DNA of 64,000 bases, taken from assembly GCA_001797335.1 (NCBI GenBank), contig MGPE01000002.1, forward strand, positions 174,938 through 238,937, written 5' to 3'. Origin of the DNA: Deltaproteobacteria bacterium GWA2_38_16 (GTDB taxonomy: Bacteria > Bdellovibrionota > JACOXK01 > 2-02-FULL-40-11). Under the pieces are notes generated by a model that saw only the letters and a list, made by a program, of their open reading frames with translations, did no database searches and had not been told where the DNA came from. Every line of letters starts with the position of its first letter. The first letter of the stretch is position 1. This document shows positions 25,259 to 33,561 of this stretch, in pieces. The position numbers and the translations under genes are program-made.

Positions 25259-26249
25259 ACATGTGTTCTGCAAGATCGAGCATTCGAGCGCTAAACCCTA
25301 CTTCATTGTCATACCAGCCAATAACTTTCACAAGCCGATCTCCGCTGACTTGCGTTGAGAGCGCATCGATCACCGCCGATCGTTCATCTCCCACAAAGTC
25401 AGCCGACACCAAAGGTTCATCGCAATATCCCAAATATCGTTTTAATTTTCCCTGAGCTTCTTTTTTATAAAGATCATTAATCTCATCAGCCGTTACTGTT
25501 TTTTTGACCTCTGCCACTAAATCTACAATCGATACATTGGGCGTAGGGACACGAATGGAAAGTCCTTGAAGTGCTCCCTTTAATTCTGGAAACACTTTAA
25601 AAAGTGCTTTGGTTGCCCCCGAAGAGGTGGGGATCATCGAAAGCCCAGCAGCCCTGGCTCGTCTTAAATCTTTATGAGCTAAATCCAAAACACGTTGATC
25701 GTTCGTATAGGAATGAATAGTCGTCATAAACGCTTTTTCAATGCCGATGTGATCTCTTAATACTTTAACCATCACTCCTAAGCAATTCGTTGTGCACGAC
25801 GCATTAGAGACAATATGATGTTTTTTGGCATCATATTGATCTTCATTAATCCCCATCACCACCGTTAAATCATCGTCTTTACAGGGAGCAGAAACCAAGA
25901 CTTTTTGCGCTCCAGCATCCATATGTTTTTTGGCTGCCTCACGGGTTACAAAATGCCCTGTACATTCAAACACCAAATCTACCTTTAATTCTTTCCAGGG
26001 AAGACTTTCGGGAAGTTGATGCGCTGTAATGATAATTTCTTTACCATTCACTAAAATTCTATCTTTTAAAGCTTGTACTTGGCCCTCAAACGTTCCATGC
26101 ACAGAATCGTATTTTAATAAATGAGCCAGCGTTTTTACATCGCTTAAATCATTGATCGCCATCACCTCTATTTTTCTTTTAGAGGTATGTGCTAATCGCA
26201 GCAGTTGTCTGCCAATGCGACCAAACCCATTAATAGCTACTCGGATCAT
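25248..26249 (-). CDS. gapA: Glyceraldehyde-3-phosphate dehydrogenase
   Basis: The 333-residue protein has the NAD-binding GFGRIGRQ motif at residues 8-15 and the catalytic SNASCTTNCLG with Cys152, plus the C-terminal WYDNEVGFSARMLDL. It oxidises and phosphorylates glyceraldehyde-3-phosphate. Its start is immediately after the ferredoxin stop, so the ferredoxin and glycolytic genes share a transcript. Confidence 0.97.
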   Translation of the reverse strand: MIRVAINGFGRIGRQLLRLAHTSKRKIEVMAINDLSDVKTLAHLLKYDSVHGTFEGQVQALKDRILVNGKEIIITAHQLPESLPWKELKVDLVFECTGHFVTREAAKKHMDAGAQKVLVSAPCKDDDLTVVMGINEDQYDAKKHHIVSNASCTTNCLGVMVKVLRDHIGIEKAFMTTIHSYTNDQRVLDLAHKDLRRARAAGLSMIPTSSGATKALFKVFPELKGALQGLSIRVPTPNVSIVDLVAEVKKTVTADEINDLYKKEAQGKLKRYLGYCDEPLVSADFVGDERSAVIDALSTQVSGDRLVKVIGWYDNEVGFSARMLDLAEHMYAH

Positions 26250-26522
26250 TTAAGCTTTTGCATTCGGGGGAAGTGCCCTACCAAAAAAGTCGTAATTCTT
26301 TTTAATAAACGCATTCCATTTTTCTGGCAACTCTTCCATGGGGAAAATGGCTTCCACAGGGCATGCAGGCACACAGGCCCCACAATCAATGCATTCCTGA
26401 GGATCGATATAGAGCATGTCTGAATTTCCATCGGCGGATTCGTGAATACAATCCACTGGACAAACTTCAACGCATGCTTTATCTTTCACATTTACACAAG
26501 GTTCAGCAATGATATGAGTCAT
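26250..26522 (-). CDS. fdxA: 7Fe-type ferredoxin (3Fe-4S/4Fe-4S)
   Basis: The 90-residue protein has the cysteine pattern EPCVNVKDKACVEVCPVDCI and ECIDCGACVPACPVEAIFP (Cys 9, 17, 21, 25, 44, 47, 50, 54), like the Thermus and Bacillus 7Fe ferredoxins, in which the usual second Cys is absent and one cluster is 3Fe-4S. It is a cytoplasmic electron carrier. GGAGGAG precedes the ATG. It leads the gapA-pgk-tpiA-secG operon. Confidence 0.9.
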   Translation of the reverse strand: MTHIIAEPCVNVKDKACVEVCPVDCIHESADGNSDMLYIDPQECIDCGACVPACPVEAIFPMEELPEKWNAFIKKNYDFFGRALPPNAKA

Positions 26523-26555
26523 AATACGTTACTCCTCCTTACAAGGTTTATAAAT

Positions 26556-26585
26556 TTCGTATCGTAATTAAAAGGCTCTTGTCAA
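26556..26585 (-). promoter_or_regulatory. Probable promoter of the ferredoxin-glycolysis operon
   Basis: On the minus strand TTGACA (26580-26585), an 18-bp spacer and TACGAA (26556-26561). The -35 box is exact, the -10 box weak. Confidence 0.45.
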
Positions 26586-26596
26586 CTTAATATCAA

Positions 26597-27559
26597 ATGA
26601 AGCGTTTATATTATTCTTTCAATGATTACTTAAGAGAAAAGTTTCATCAAAAAGTCTATAAAATTTCTCTAGATAGTGGGTTTAATTGCCCCAATCGAGA
26701 TGGCACTTTGGCCGTGGGCGGCTGTACGTATTGCGATGAAGGATCCCGAGCACCTGGGGTAAACCCAACGCTTTCCATTCAAGAACAACTCTTAGAGGGC
26801 ATGGCAAGAATGAAAAAACGATATCATGCCCAAAAATTTATTGCCTATTTTCAAGCCTACACCAATACCTATGACAAGGTAGAAGTTTTACAAGAAAGAT
26901 ATGAAAAAGCCCTAAGCCACCCAGATATTGTAGGACTTTCTGTGAGTACTCGACCAGATACTTTATCTCAAGGCGCGCTTGATCTCTTAGATGATATTGG
27001 GAAAAAATATTTGGTGTGGTTAGAATTGGGACTTCAAACCATTCATGACAGAACCAATGAACTTTTAAATCGCTGGCATACGTTTGAACAATTTAAAACA
27101 ACACTTTTAAAAGCCAAAGAAAAACCCAATTTAAAAATCTGCACACACTTAATATTAGGACTTCCCGGAGAAACGATAGAGGATATGCACCAAACTATTG
27201 ATACCGTCACCCAGCTTCCCATAGATGGATATAAACTCCACCTCTTGCATGTCATTAAAAATACAAAACTCTACGATCAATACTTAAAAGGGGAAATAAG
27301 CGTTTTTGAAGAAGATAATTACGTAACACTTATATGCGATGTCTTAGAAAAAATTCCTTCGACTTCTGTTATCCATCGTCTCACGGGAGATGCGGCTTCT
27401 GAAAAACTCGTAGCTCCCAGGTGGGCTTTAGAAAAAAGTCGGGTCATTCAAAAAATTAAAGATGAGTTACAAAAACGAGGGACATCACAAGGGTATCGTT
27501 TTTCATCCGCTGGAAGCAGCCCCACCGCGCATTACTTCACGGATAATACACTTTTTTAG
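26597..27559 (+). CDS. Radical SAM protein, YhcC/TIGR01212 family
   Basis: The 320-residue protein has a radical SAM cysteine cluster in NCPNRDGTLAVGGCTYCDEG, followed by the TIM-barrel blocks YFQAYTNTY, VGLSVSTRPDT, LVWLELGLQT and THLILGLPGET. This is the YhcC family, conserved but of uncertain substrate. It is cytoplasmic. The start lies in a 74-bp divergent gap with the ferredoxin gene. The 3' end overlaps the convergent gene at 27503 by 57 bp. Confidence 0.88.
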   Translation: MKRLYYSFNDYLREKFHQKVYKISLDSGFNCPNRDGTLAVGGCTYCDEGSRAPGVNPTLSIQEQLLEGMARMKKRYHAQKFIAYFQAYTNTYDKVEVLQERYEKALSHPDIVGLSVSTRPDTLSQGALDLLDDIGKKYLVWLELGLQTIHDRTNELLNRWHTFEQFKTTLLKAKEKPNLKICTHLILGLPGETIEDMHQTIDTVTQLPIDGYKLHLLHVIKNTKLYDQYLKGEISVFEEDNYVTLICDVLEKIPSTSVIHRLTGDAASEKLVAPRWALEKSRVIQKIKDELQKRGTSQGYRFSSAGSSPTAHYFTDNTLF

Positions 27560-28744
27560 AATGGTCCCAATGTGTTTGGGTGTCCAGAAATCTTTTGTTA
27601 ATCGCGATAATCGCTCTAATTCACTAGATGCCATTTTCATATCCAATCTTGCTTTTGGATGCCAAAAATCTCTTTTCAAAAATTCTAAGAATTTCGCTCT
27701 GGATATGCCTTCTAACGGAGGTGAAAAATCACGGGCCAATCGTTCGGCCATATCATTTATATAAGGCGCAACGGGCTGAGCTTGAATTTTTCCTTGCACA
27801 TGTTCCAGTGCCAATGCCAATGAAGAAGAAGTAAAAAAAGAAATTTCGAGAGTTAATCCTTCAAATTTTCCTTCCTCTGTTATAGAAGAAACCAGAGTAG
27901 CTCCCCGCTTTTTTTCAAAAAAGATCTTGGCTAAAAGGAGTGCCAATCCTCCTCCGGCTCGCTCAGCCACTTGCCAAGGATAAATACCTCTGCCCCCTCT
28001 ACTGCTCGTCACATGATAGTCTTTAAGCACAATCACCATTTTTCGACTTTCAAGATCTATAGAAATTTCGGGTTTACCAGAAGCAGTATCTTGATCATGA
28101 TTATAAAAATCGCTTAAAAGCACCATGAGAAAAAATTCTGTCAGAGGATCACCGGTCCTGAGTACCATTTTTATTTCTCTATTAAAAAAAGAGCCTCGTT
28201 CAAGCTCTCCAAACATTCCTGCATCTTCGGCTAACATCATCGTCACTTCCAAATTGGCGCGAAGTGTTTCTAAAGTTTCAAAATGAGTCACATCATGGCC
28301 TTGAGCACTCAGCACTTCTTTTGAAAGCTCTAAGGCGTTCATCACATGCCGTAAATTGGTTAAAACGATTTCTTTTCCTTCCCCTTCCTCCGATAACGTC
28401 CCTATAATTTTTTCTTTGGCTTGTTCTAAAAAATTAAGCGCTGCTTTAATTCTTAAAAATAACTCCCGAGAATTTCTAGGCTGATACGTGGCATTTCTAA
28501 GCTCTAGTATCTTTATCACTCTTTCAAATCTACCAAAGATTCGAATCATCTCAGGATCAGAAGCATGCTTCTGAAAGTCATCGTGAAGATATCCAAAAAT
28601 AGAGGTCAATTTATTATTCAGAATGTGTCTTAAACCATTGTGTATCTCTACACATTCTTCAATGGGGATATCTATAGCTTCTTCCTGGGCAAAAGCGGGA
28701 ATCCAGAGGAAACAAAGAAAAAATAGGGCTTTAATCTTCATCAC
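27503..28744 (-). CDS. Secreted protein resembling a histidine kinase core
   Basis: The 413-residue protein has a cleavable signal peptide (MMKIKALFFLCFLWIPAFAQ), yet the next segment HNGLRHILNNKLTSIFGYLHDDF looks like a HisKA helix (H-xx-N-LNN-LT-I). After a helical middle, RGIYPWQVAERAGGGLALLLAKIFFEKKRGATLVSS resembles the HATPase G2 box and the following strand. An N-box is not clear. If exported it would have no ATP, so it may be a degenerate binding fold. It is read from a TTGACT-N17-TATAAT promoter with an internal palindrome. Family call is tentative. Confidence 0.6.
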   Translation of the reverse strand: MMKIKALFFLCFLWIPAFAQEEAIDIPIEECVEIHNGLRHILNNKLTSIFGYLHDDFQKHASDPEMIRIFGRFERVIKILELRNATYQPRNSRELFLRIKAALNFLEQAKEKIIGTLSEEGEGKEIVLTNLRHVMNALELSKEVLSAQGHDVTHFETLETLRANLEVTMMLAEDAGMFGELERGSFFNREIKMVLRTGDPLTEFFLMVLLSDFYNHDQDTASGKPEISIDLESRKMVIVLKDYHVTSSRGGRGIYPWQVAERAGGGLALLLAKIFFEKKRGATLVSSITEEGKFEGLTLEISFFTSSSLALALEHVQGKIQAQPVAPYINDMAERLARDFSPPLEGISRAKFLEFLKRDFWHPKARLDMKMASSELERLSRLTKDFWTPKHIGTILKKCIIREVMRGGAASSG

Positions 28745-28755
28745 AATAGAGGGGC

Positions 28756-28784
28756 ATTATAATATAAAGTGACACTTTAGTCAA
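28756..28784 (-). promoter_or_regulatory. Strong promoter with operator-like palindrome
   Basis: On the minus strand TTGACT (28779-28784), 17-bp spacer, TATAAT (28756-28761). AAAGTGACACTTT (28766-28778), a perfect inverted repeat, fills the spacer and could bind a repressor. Confidence 0.75.
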
Positions 28785-28803
28785 AATTTGTAAATTATTG
28801 AAT

Positions 28804-30198
28804 TTATTCTCGTTTTAATATTCCTGGATTAGTAAGCTTATCAGGCGAAAGATACTTTTTAATTTCTGCTGAAGTCAAGATGCCCTTTTCTTCAATCATC
28901 TTTAAAATAGAGGTGTCGGTTTTAATGGATTCCTTTACCACTTCTGCGGCCTTTGCATAGCCAATAATGGGATTTAAGGCCGTGGCTAATCCCAACGATT
29001 CTTCAAAATATTTTTTGCACTGCTTTTCATTAGCACGAATTCCTTCAATGCATTTTTGAGAAAGCATCGTCATCATGTGGGTTAAAATTTTTGAAGAAAA
29101 TAAAATATTATAAATAATTACAGGCATCATCACATTGAGCTGCAGCTGAGAAGCCTGAGAGGCCATGGACACAGCCACATCATTTCCCACCACTTGAAAG
29201 CACACCATGTTGGTACATTCTAAAATACTGGGATTGACCTTCCCCGGCATAATCGAAGACCCTGGCTGAACCGCCGGTAAAAAAACTTCATTTAATCCCG
29301 TTCTAGGGCCTGATGATAACAGTCTTAAGTCATTGGCAATTTTTGTAATGTCTAATGCTAGATTTTTTAAAGCTGAAGAATACTCTGCGAAATCCGCTGT
29401 AGAGCTAGCAATTTCAATAAAATTGGTGGGATTTTTTAAAGATAATTTTGTAAACCCACTGAGCACCTCAACCATTTTTTTTGCATACTGAGGATGAGAG
29501 TTCATTCCTGTACCGGCTGCTGTGGCCCCAATATTTAAAGACGTCAGAGATTCTTTAGCTTTTTGAATTCTCGTTAAGGCTTTTTCTAACATCACCGCAT
29601 AGGCTTCAAACTCTTGTCCTAATCGAATCGGTACGGCATCTTGCAAATGGGTTCTGGCAGTCGTTGCAATTTTATCAAACTCTTTTCCTTTTTTTCGAAA
29701 CGATTGAACCAATTTTTTAAGCGCTTCTTCTAAAAGAGCGTTTAAGAGGAGAGACGAAATCCGCATGGCCGCTGGAAATGTGTCGTTTGTGGACTGAGCC
29801 ATATTCACATGGTCATTGGGATTGACCCTTGAATAATCCCCTTTTTTCCCACCTAAAATTTCAGTAGCACGATTGGCAATCACTTCATTGGCATTCATAT
29901 TAAAAGAAGTGCCGGCTCCGGCTTGAAAGACATCAATAATAAATTGATCGTGAAACTTTCCACTTAAAATCTCATCACACGCTTGGATAATGGCTTTAGA
30001 AATTTTTACATCTAATACACCTAAAGAGGTATTCACTTGGGCTGCTGCTTTTTTAATGAAGGCATAGGTTTGAATCAAAACTTCTGGCTCTCTTAACCCG
30101 CTAATAGGAAAATTTTCAAATCCTCGCAGGGTTTGAATACCGTAATAAGCATCGTCTGAAACTTTCTTTTCCCCCAAGCTATCTTTTTCTGTACGCAT
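28804..30198 (-). CDS. aspA: Aspartate ammonia-lyase (fumarase/aspartase superfamily)
   Basis: The ~464-residue protein has the superfamily signature GSSIMPGKVNP and the aspartase-type blocks AGAGTSFNMNANEVIANRA, NDHVNMAQSTNDTFP and TTARTHLQDAVPIRLGQEF. Aspartase deaminates aspartate to fumarate. The ATG at 30198 is preceded by GGGAGAA; the frame opens 13 codons earlier with a basic stretch that lacks a ribosome site. Class II fumarase is the nearest alternative, but MNANEVIANRA favours aspartase. Confidence 0.88.
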   Translation of the reverse strand: MRTEKDSLGEKKVSDDAYYGIQTLRGFENFPISGLREPEVLIQTYAFIKKAAAQVNTSLGVLDVKISKAIIQACDEILSGKFHDQFIIDVFQAGAGTSFNMNANEVIANRATEILGGKKGDYSRVNPNDHVNMAQSTNDTFPAAMRISSLLLNALLEEALKKLVQSFRKKGKEFDKIATTARTHLQDAVPIRLGQEFEAYAVMLEKALTRIQKAKESLTSLNIGATAAGTGMNSHPQYAKKMVEVLSGFTKLSLKNPTNFIEIASSTADFAEYSSALKNLALDITKIANDLRLLSSGPRTGLNEVFLPAVQPGSSIMPGKVNPSILECTNMVCFQVVGNDVAVSMASQASQLQLNVMMPVIIYNILFSSKILTHMMTMLSQKCIEGIRANEKQCKKYFEESLGLATALNPIIGYAKAAEVVKESIKTDTSILKMIEEKGILTSAEIKKYLSPDKLTNPGILKRE

Positions 30199-30225
30199 AC
30201 ATTTCTCCCTTCCCCGTTTCTTATC

Positions 30226-30254
30226 TTGATTTTTCACCCAATTTCCAATACCTT
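30226..30254 (+). promoter_or_regulatory. Sigma-70 promoter of the transketolase operon, leaderless
   Basis: TTGATT (30226-30231), 17-bp spacer, TACCTT (30249-30254). The ATG at 30264 is nine bases after the -10 box and has no Shine-Dalgarno. Confidence 0.55.
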
Positions 30255-30263
30255 ATCGCAAAA

Positions 30264-31106
30264 ATGAATGATGAAGATCATACTATAGAAAAATTAACCC
30301 AAATTGCAAGGGAACTGCGTATCTTAGCGCTCAAAGCCATTACCGAAGCCAAATCTGGCCACCCCGGAGGGTCCCTTTCAGCAGCAGATATTGTGACCAC
30401 TCTTTTTTTTCATCAGATGAGCCACGATCCACAAAATCCCCATTGTCCAGACAGAGACCGCTTTGTCCTCTCTAAAGGCCATGGCTGTCCTATTCTGTAT
30501 GCAGCGTTGGCTAAAGCCGGTTATTTTCCAGAAAGTGAGCTTTTAACAACCCTTCGAAAAGTGAATAGTCGAATCCAAGGCCATCCAGACCACGTACGAT
30601 TTCCTTTTATGGAAACTTCTTCTGGATCTTTAGGCCAAGGCCTTTCCATTGCTCAAGGTATGGCTCTCGCCGCTCAAATCGACAAAAAGAAATATAAAAT
30701 TTATTGCCTTTTAGGCGACGGAGAAATCCAAGAAGGCCAGATTTGGGAAACCGCCATGTCAGCTCCTAAATATCATTTAGATAATTTGATTGCGATTATT
30801 GATGCCAACAAAGGCCAAATCGATGGGTATACAAAAGATGTCATGAATCTTTCTCCTTTAAAACAAAAATGGGAAGCGTTTAATTGGGAAGTTCAAGAAA
30901 TTAATGGGCATAATTTTTCTGAAATTTTAAATGCGTTTAATAACACACAAAAAGAACAAAAAAAACCTCACTTGATTATTGCCAATACAATTAAAGGCAA
31001 AGGGGTTTCTTTTATGGAGAATAATATTGAATGGCACGGAACCGCTCCCACTCCCGAACAACGAGACAAAGCAATTCAAGAACTTACAAGTGAGAAATAT
31101 TCATGA
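30264..31106 (+). CDS. Transketolase, N-terminal subunit
   Basis: The 280-residue protein is the thiamine-diphosphate-binding half of transketolase: SGHPGGSLSAADIV near residues 29-42, SKGHGCPILYAAL, GSLGQGLSIAQGMA and the GDGEIQEGQIWE...DANKGQIDG metal/ThDP motif. The C-terminal half is encoded by the next gene, overlapping by 4 bp (ATGA). Split transketolases are known in archaea and many bacteria. Role: pentose phosphate interconversion, in complex with the downstream subunit. Confidence 0.93.
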   Translation: MNDEDHTIEKLTQIARELRILALKAITEAKSGHPGGSLSAADIVTTLFFHQMSHDPQNPHCPDRDRFVLSKGHGCPILYAALAKAGYFPESELLTTLRKVNSRIQGHPDHVRFPFMETSSGSLGQGLSIAQGMALAAQIDKKKYKIYCLLGDGEIQEGQIWETAMSAPKYHLDNLIAIIDANKGQIDGYTKDVMNLSPLKQKWEAFNWEVQEINGHNFSEILNAFNNTQKEQKKPHLIIANTIKGKGVSFMENNIEWHGTAPTPEQRDKAIQELTSEKYS

Positions 31107-32071
31107 CAGAATATGTAAACATTAATCCAAAAGTTCAAAAGGCATCTCGAGCGTCTTTTGGAGAAGCATTGGTTTCTATTGGAGAAAAATATCCCGAAGT
31201 CGTGGTCTTGGATGCAGATCTTTCTGTATCGACAAAAAGTGCGGGATTTTCTAAGAAATTTCCAGAGCGCTTTTTTCAAATGGGCATTGCAGAAAGCAAT
31301 ATGATTGGCACCGCAGCCGGTCTTGCACTCAGCGGAAAAACTCCTTTTTTATGTAGCTTTGGGTGTTTTGTCGTCGGCAGATTTGAAACCATTCGCATCT
31401 CTATCGCCTATAATCAGGTGAATGCCAGAATCATTGGAACCCATGCAGGCCTTGGAATTGGAGAAGACGGCTATACCCAAATGGCTCTAGAAGATATTGC
31501 GCTCATGCGCTCTCTTCCTGGAATGGGCGTTCTTCAACCAGCCGATGCCATTGAAACAGCCAAGATGATTGAATATTTAGCCGGCCATCACAAAGGCCCA
31601 GTGTATGTTCGGCTCACACGGCAAAATTTGGTAACTCTTTTTAACCAAGACTATGAATTTCAATACGGAAAAGGAGTCATGTTAAAAGAAGGTAAACACA
31701 TAGCCATTTTGGCAACGGGAGGAACTGTATATAATAGTTATTTGGCTTGTGAAAAGTTGGACAAAGATGGCCTTTCTACATCTCTTATTAACATCCACAC
31801 CTTAAAACCCATCGATGAAGATTTAATTCTAAAGCTGGCACGCTCCCACAAACGCATAGTTACCGTCGAAGATCACAACATTATTGGAGGCCTAGGAAGT
31901 GCTGTGAGCGAAGTTTTGGCAGAAGAAGGTGCTTCTATTCCCCTTCTTCGCTTGGGCGTTCAAGATATTTATGGTGAATCTGGCACCGCTGAAGATTTGT
32001 ACGAAAAATACGGTCTCTCCCCTCAGAAAATTTATGAATCCATTTGCACTGACCATTTGCAACTTACATAA
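31103..32071 (+). CDS. Transketolase, C-terminal subunit
   Basis: The 322-residue protein carries the pyrimidine-binding and C-terminal domains: VVVLDADLSVSTKSAGF, FQMGIAESNMIGTAAGLAL (with the catalytic Glu), GEDGYTQMALEDIALMRSLPGM and HNIIGGLGSAVSEVL. It would pair with the N-terminal subunit. The start overlaps the previous stop, which favours a 1:1 complex. Its last 38 bp also encode the start of the ABC transporter gene in another frame. Confidence 0.93.
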   Translation: MTEYVNINPKVQKASRASFGEALVSIGEKYPEVVVLDADLSVSTKSAGFSKKFPERFFQMGIAESNMIGTAAGLALSGKTPFLCSFGCFVVGRFETIRISIAYNQVNARIIGTHAGLGIGEDGYTQMALEDIALMRSLPGMGVLQPADAIETAKMIEYLAGHHKGPVYVRLTRQNLVTLFNQDYEFQYGKGVMLKEGKHIAILATGGTVYNSYLACEKLDKDGLSTSLINIHTLKPIDEDLILKLARSHKRIVTVEDHNIIGGLGSAVSEVLAEEGASIPLLRLGVQDIYGESGTAEDLYEKYGLSPQKIYESICTDHLQLT

Positions 32072-32771
32072 GAACTTTCATTCATTAGAAGTATTAAAAG
32101 GGATTAATTTAAATATTAAATCCGGAATGTTTTTTGGTCTCTTAGGCCCCAATGGGGCTGGCAAAAGCACCACCATTAATATCCTTGCGGGACTCACCCT
32201 AAAATCTAAGGGCGATGTAAAGATTTTTGGTTATGATATTGAAAAAGACTATAAAACCGTACGCCAGTTTATTGGACTTTCCCAACAAGAATTTAATCTT
32301 GATCGTTTTTTTACGCTACATGATCTTTTGCTCTACCAAGGAGGGCTATACGGATTACGTCAGACAGAAGTAAAAAAACGAGTAGAAGAACTGCTTCAAA
32401 GATTTGGACTGTGGGAACATCGCCACCAAAAACCTCACCGGCTTTCTGGAGGCTTAAAACGCCGAGCCATGATTGTAAAAGCCCTGATTCATGATCCAAA
32501 AATTTTAATTTTAGATGAACCCACCGCTGGCGTAGACGTAGAACTTAGGCATGATCTTTGGAATTATTTAAAAAAACTCAATCGCGAAGGGAAAACCATT
32601 ATTTTAACCACCCATTATTTAGAAGAAGCCAAAACGCTGTGCGATGAAATTGCCATTCTTTTAGAGGGAAAAATTTTAATTCATGATTCCATTGAAAAGG
32701 TCATTGAACATTCCAAAGGAGATCTCATTAACTATTTTATTGAGGAAGATCAGGAGCAAGTCCATGCGTAA
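32034..32771 (+). CDS. ABC transporter ATP-binding protein
   Basis: The ~245-residue protein has Walker A GPNGAGKST, Q-loop SQQEFNLD, signature LSGGLKRR, Walker B ILILDEPTAGVD and the switch His in ILTTHYLEEA. This is the DrrA/YadG-like class that works with an ABC-2 permease. The open frame starts earlier, but the ATG at 32034, inside the transketolase 3' end, gives the usual family N-terminus (ALTICNLHKNFHSLEVLKGI). The permease starts 8 bp before its stop. Confidence 0.92.
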   Translation: MNPFALTICNLHKNFHSLEVLKGINLNIKSGMFFGLLGPNGAGKSTTINILAGLTLKSKGDVKIFGYDIEKDYKTVRQFIGLSQQEFNLDRFFTLHDLLLYQGGLYGLRQTEVKKRVEELLQRFGLWEHRHQKPHRLSGGLKRRAMIVKALIHDPKILILDEPTAGVDVELRHDLWNYLKKLNREGKTIILTTHYLEEAKTLCDEIAILLEGKILIHDSIEKVIEHSKGDLINYFIEEDQEQVHA

Positions 32772-33534
32772 TCACTATTGGATTTCTTTATGGACCCTCA
32801 TCCGTCGAGAAATTGCCCGGTTTATGGGAATGAGAAACATGACCATTTTCCCACAAATGATTTCAACAGCGCTCTACATTATTATTTTTGGATTTTCTCT
32901 GGGCGGTAGAATTAAAGAAATTCATGGATTTCATTATATTGAGTTTATTTTTCCTGGACTTGTCTTAATGGGAGTTATTACTTCTAGTTACAACAATGCT
33001 TCAAACTATCTTTTCATGGCTCGCTATGACACAAGTATTCAAGATATATTATTGACTCCGTTATCCTATCTTCAAATGGTCTTTGCCTTTACGATTGGGT
33101 CGATTATTCGGGGGCTCATCGTGGGTGTTTTGGTTTTAGCCACGGGATGTATTCTTTTAAAACTTCCCATTTATTCGATGGCAGCCACGCTTATATTTTT
33201 ACTTTTGACCTCTCTTATTTTTGCATCATTCGGCATTATCACAGGGCTTTGGGCAGAGCGCTGGGAAGATTTAGCCCTATTTATTAATTATATTGTCACG
33301 CCTTTAAATTTTCTGGGAGGAATTTTTTATTCTATTGATATGCTTCCTCCGTGGTGGAGGCATTTGAGTCTATTGAATCCTATTTTTTATATGGTGAATG
33401 GCTTTCGCTATGGCATTTTAGGATTTAACGAAATCCCACTGTCTATTTCTTTTGCGCTAATGAGCGCTTTAAGCATATTTCTCTTCTTCTGGACCGTCTA
33501 TCTTTTTAAAATCGGGTATAAGTTAAAAACGTAA
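32764..33534 (+). CDS. ABC-2 type transporter permease
   Basis: From the ATG at 32764 (AGGAG upstream) the product is 256 residues with about six membrane helices and the ABC-2 pattern: TALYIIIFGFSLGGRI, FPGLVLMGVI, TPLNFLGGIFYSIDMLP and LLNPIFYMVNGFRYGI. It pairs with the preceding ATPase (YadGH-like). The substrate is unknown; drug, lipid or polysaccharide export are all possible. Confidence 0.9.
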   Translation: MRNHYWISLWTLIRREIARFMGMRNMTIFPQMISTALYIIIFGFSLGGRIKEIHGFHYIEFIFPGLVLMGVITSSYNNASNYLFMARYDTSIQDILLTPLSYLQMVFAFTIGSIIRGLIVGVLVLATGCILLKLPIYSMAATLIFLLLTSLIFASFGIITGLWAERWEDLALFINYIVTPLNFLGGIFYSIDMLPPWWRHLSLLNPIFYMVNGFRYGILGFNEIPLSISFALMSALSIFLFFWTVYLFKIGYKLKT

Positions 33535-33561
33535 GGGCATTGATCGAATTCCATAGTACCC

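Noticed and set aside
33535-33561. AAGGG...CCCTT hairpin between convergent genes as terminator
   Set aside because: Only five base pairs around a long loop and no T tract.
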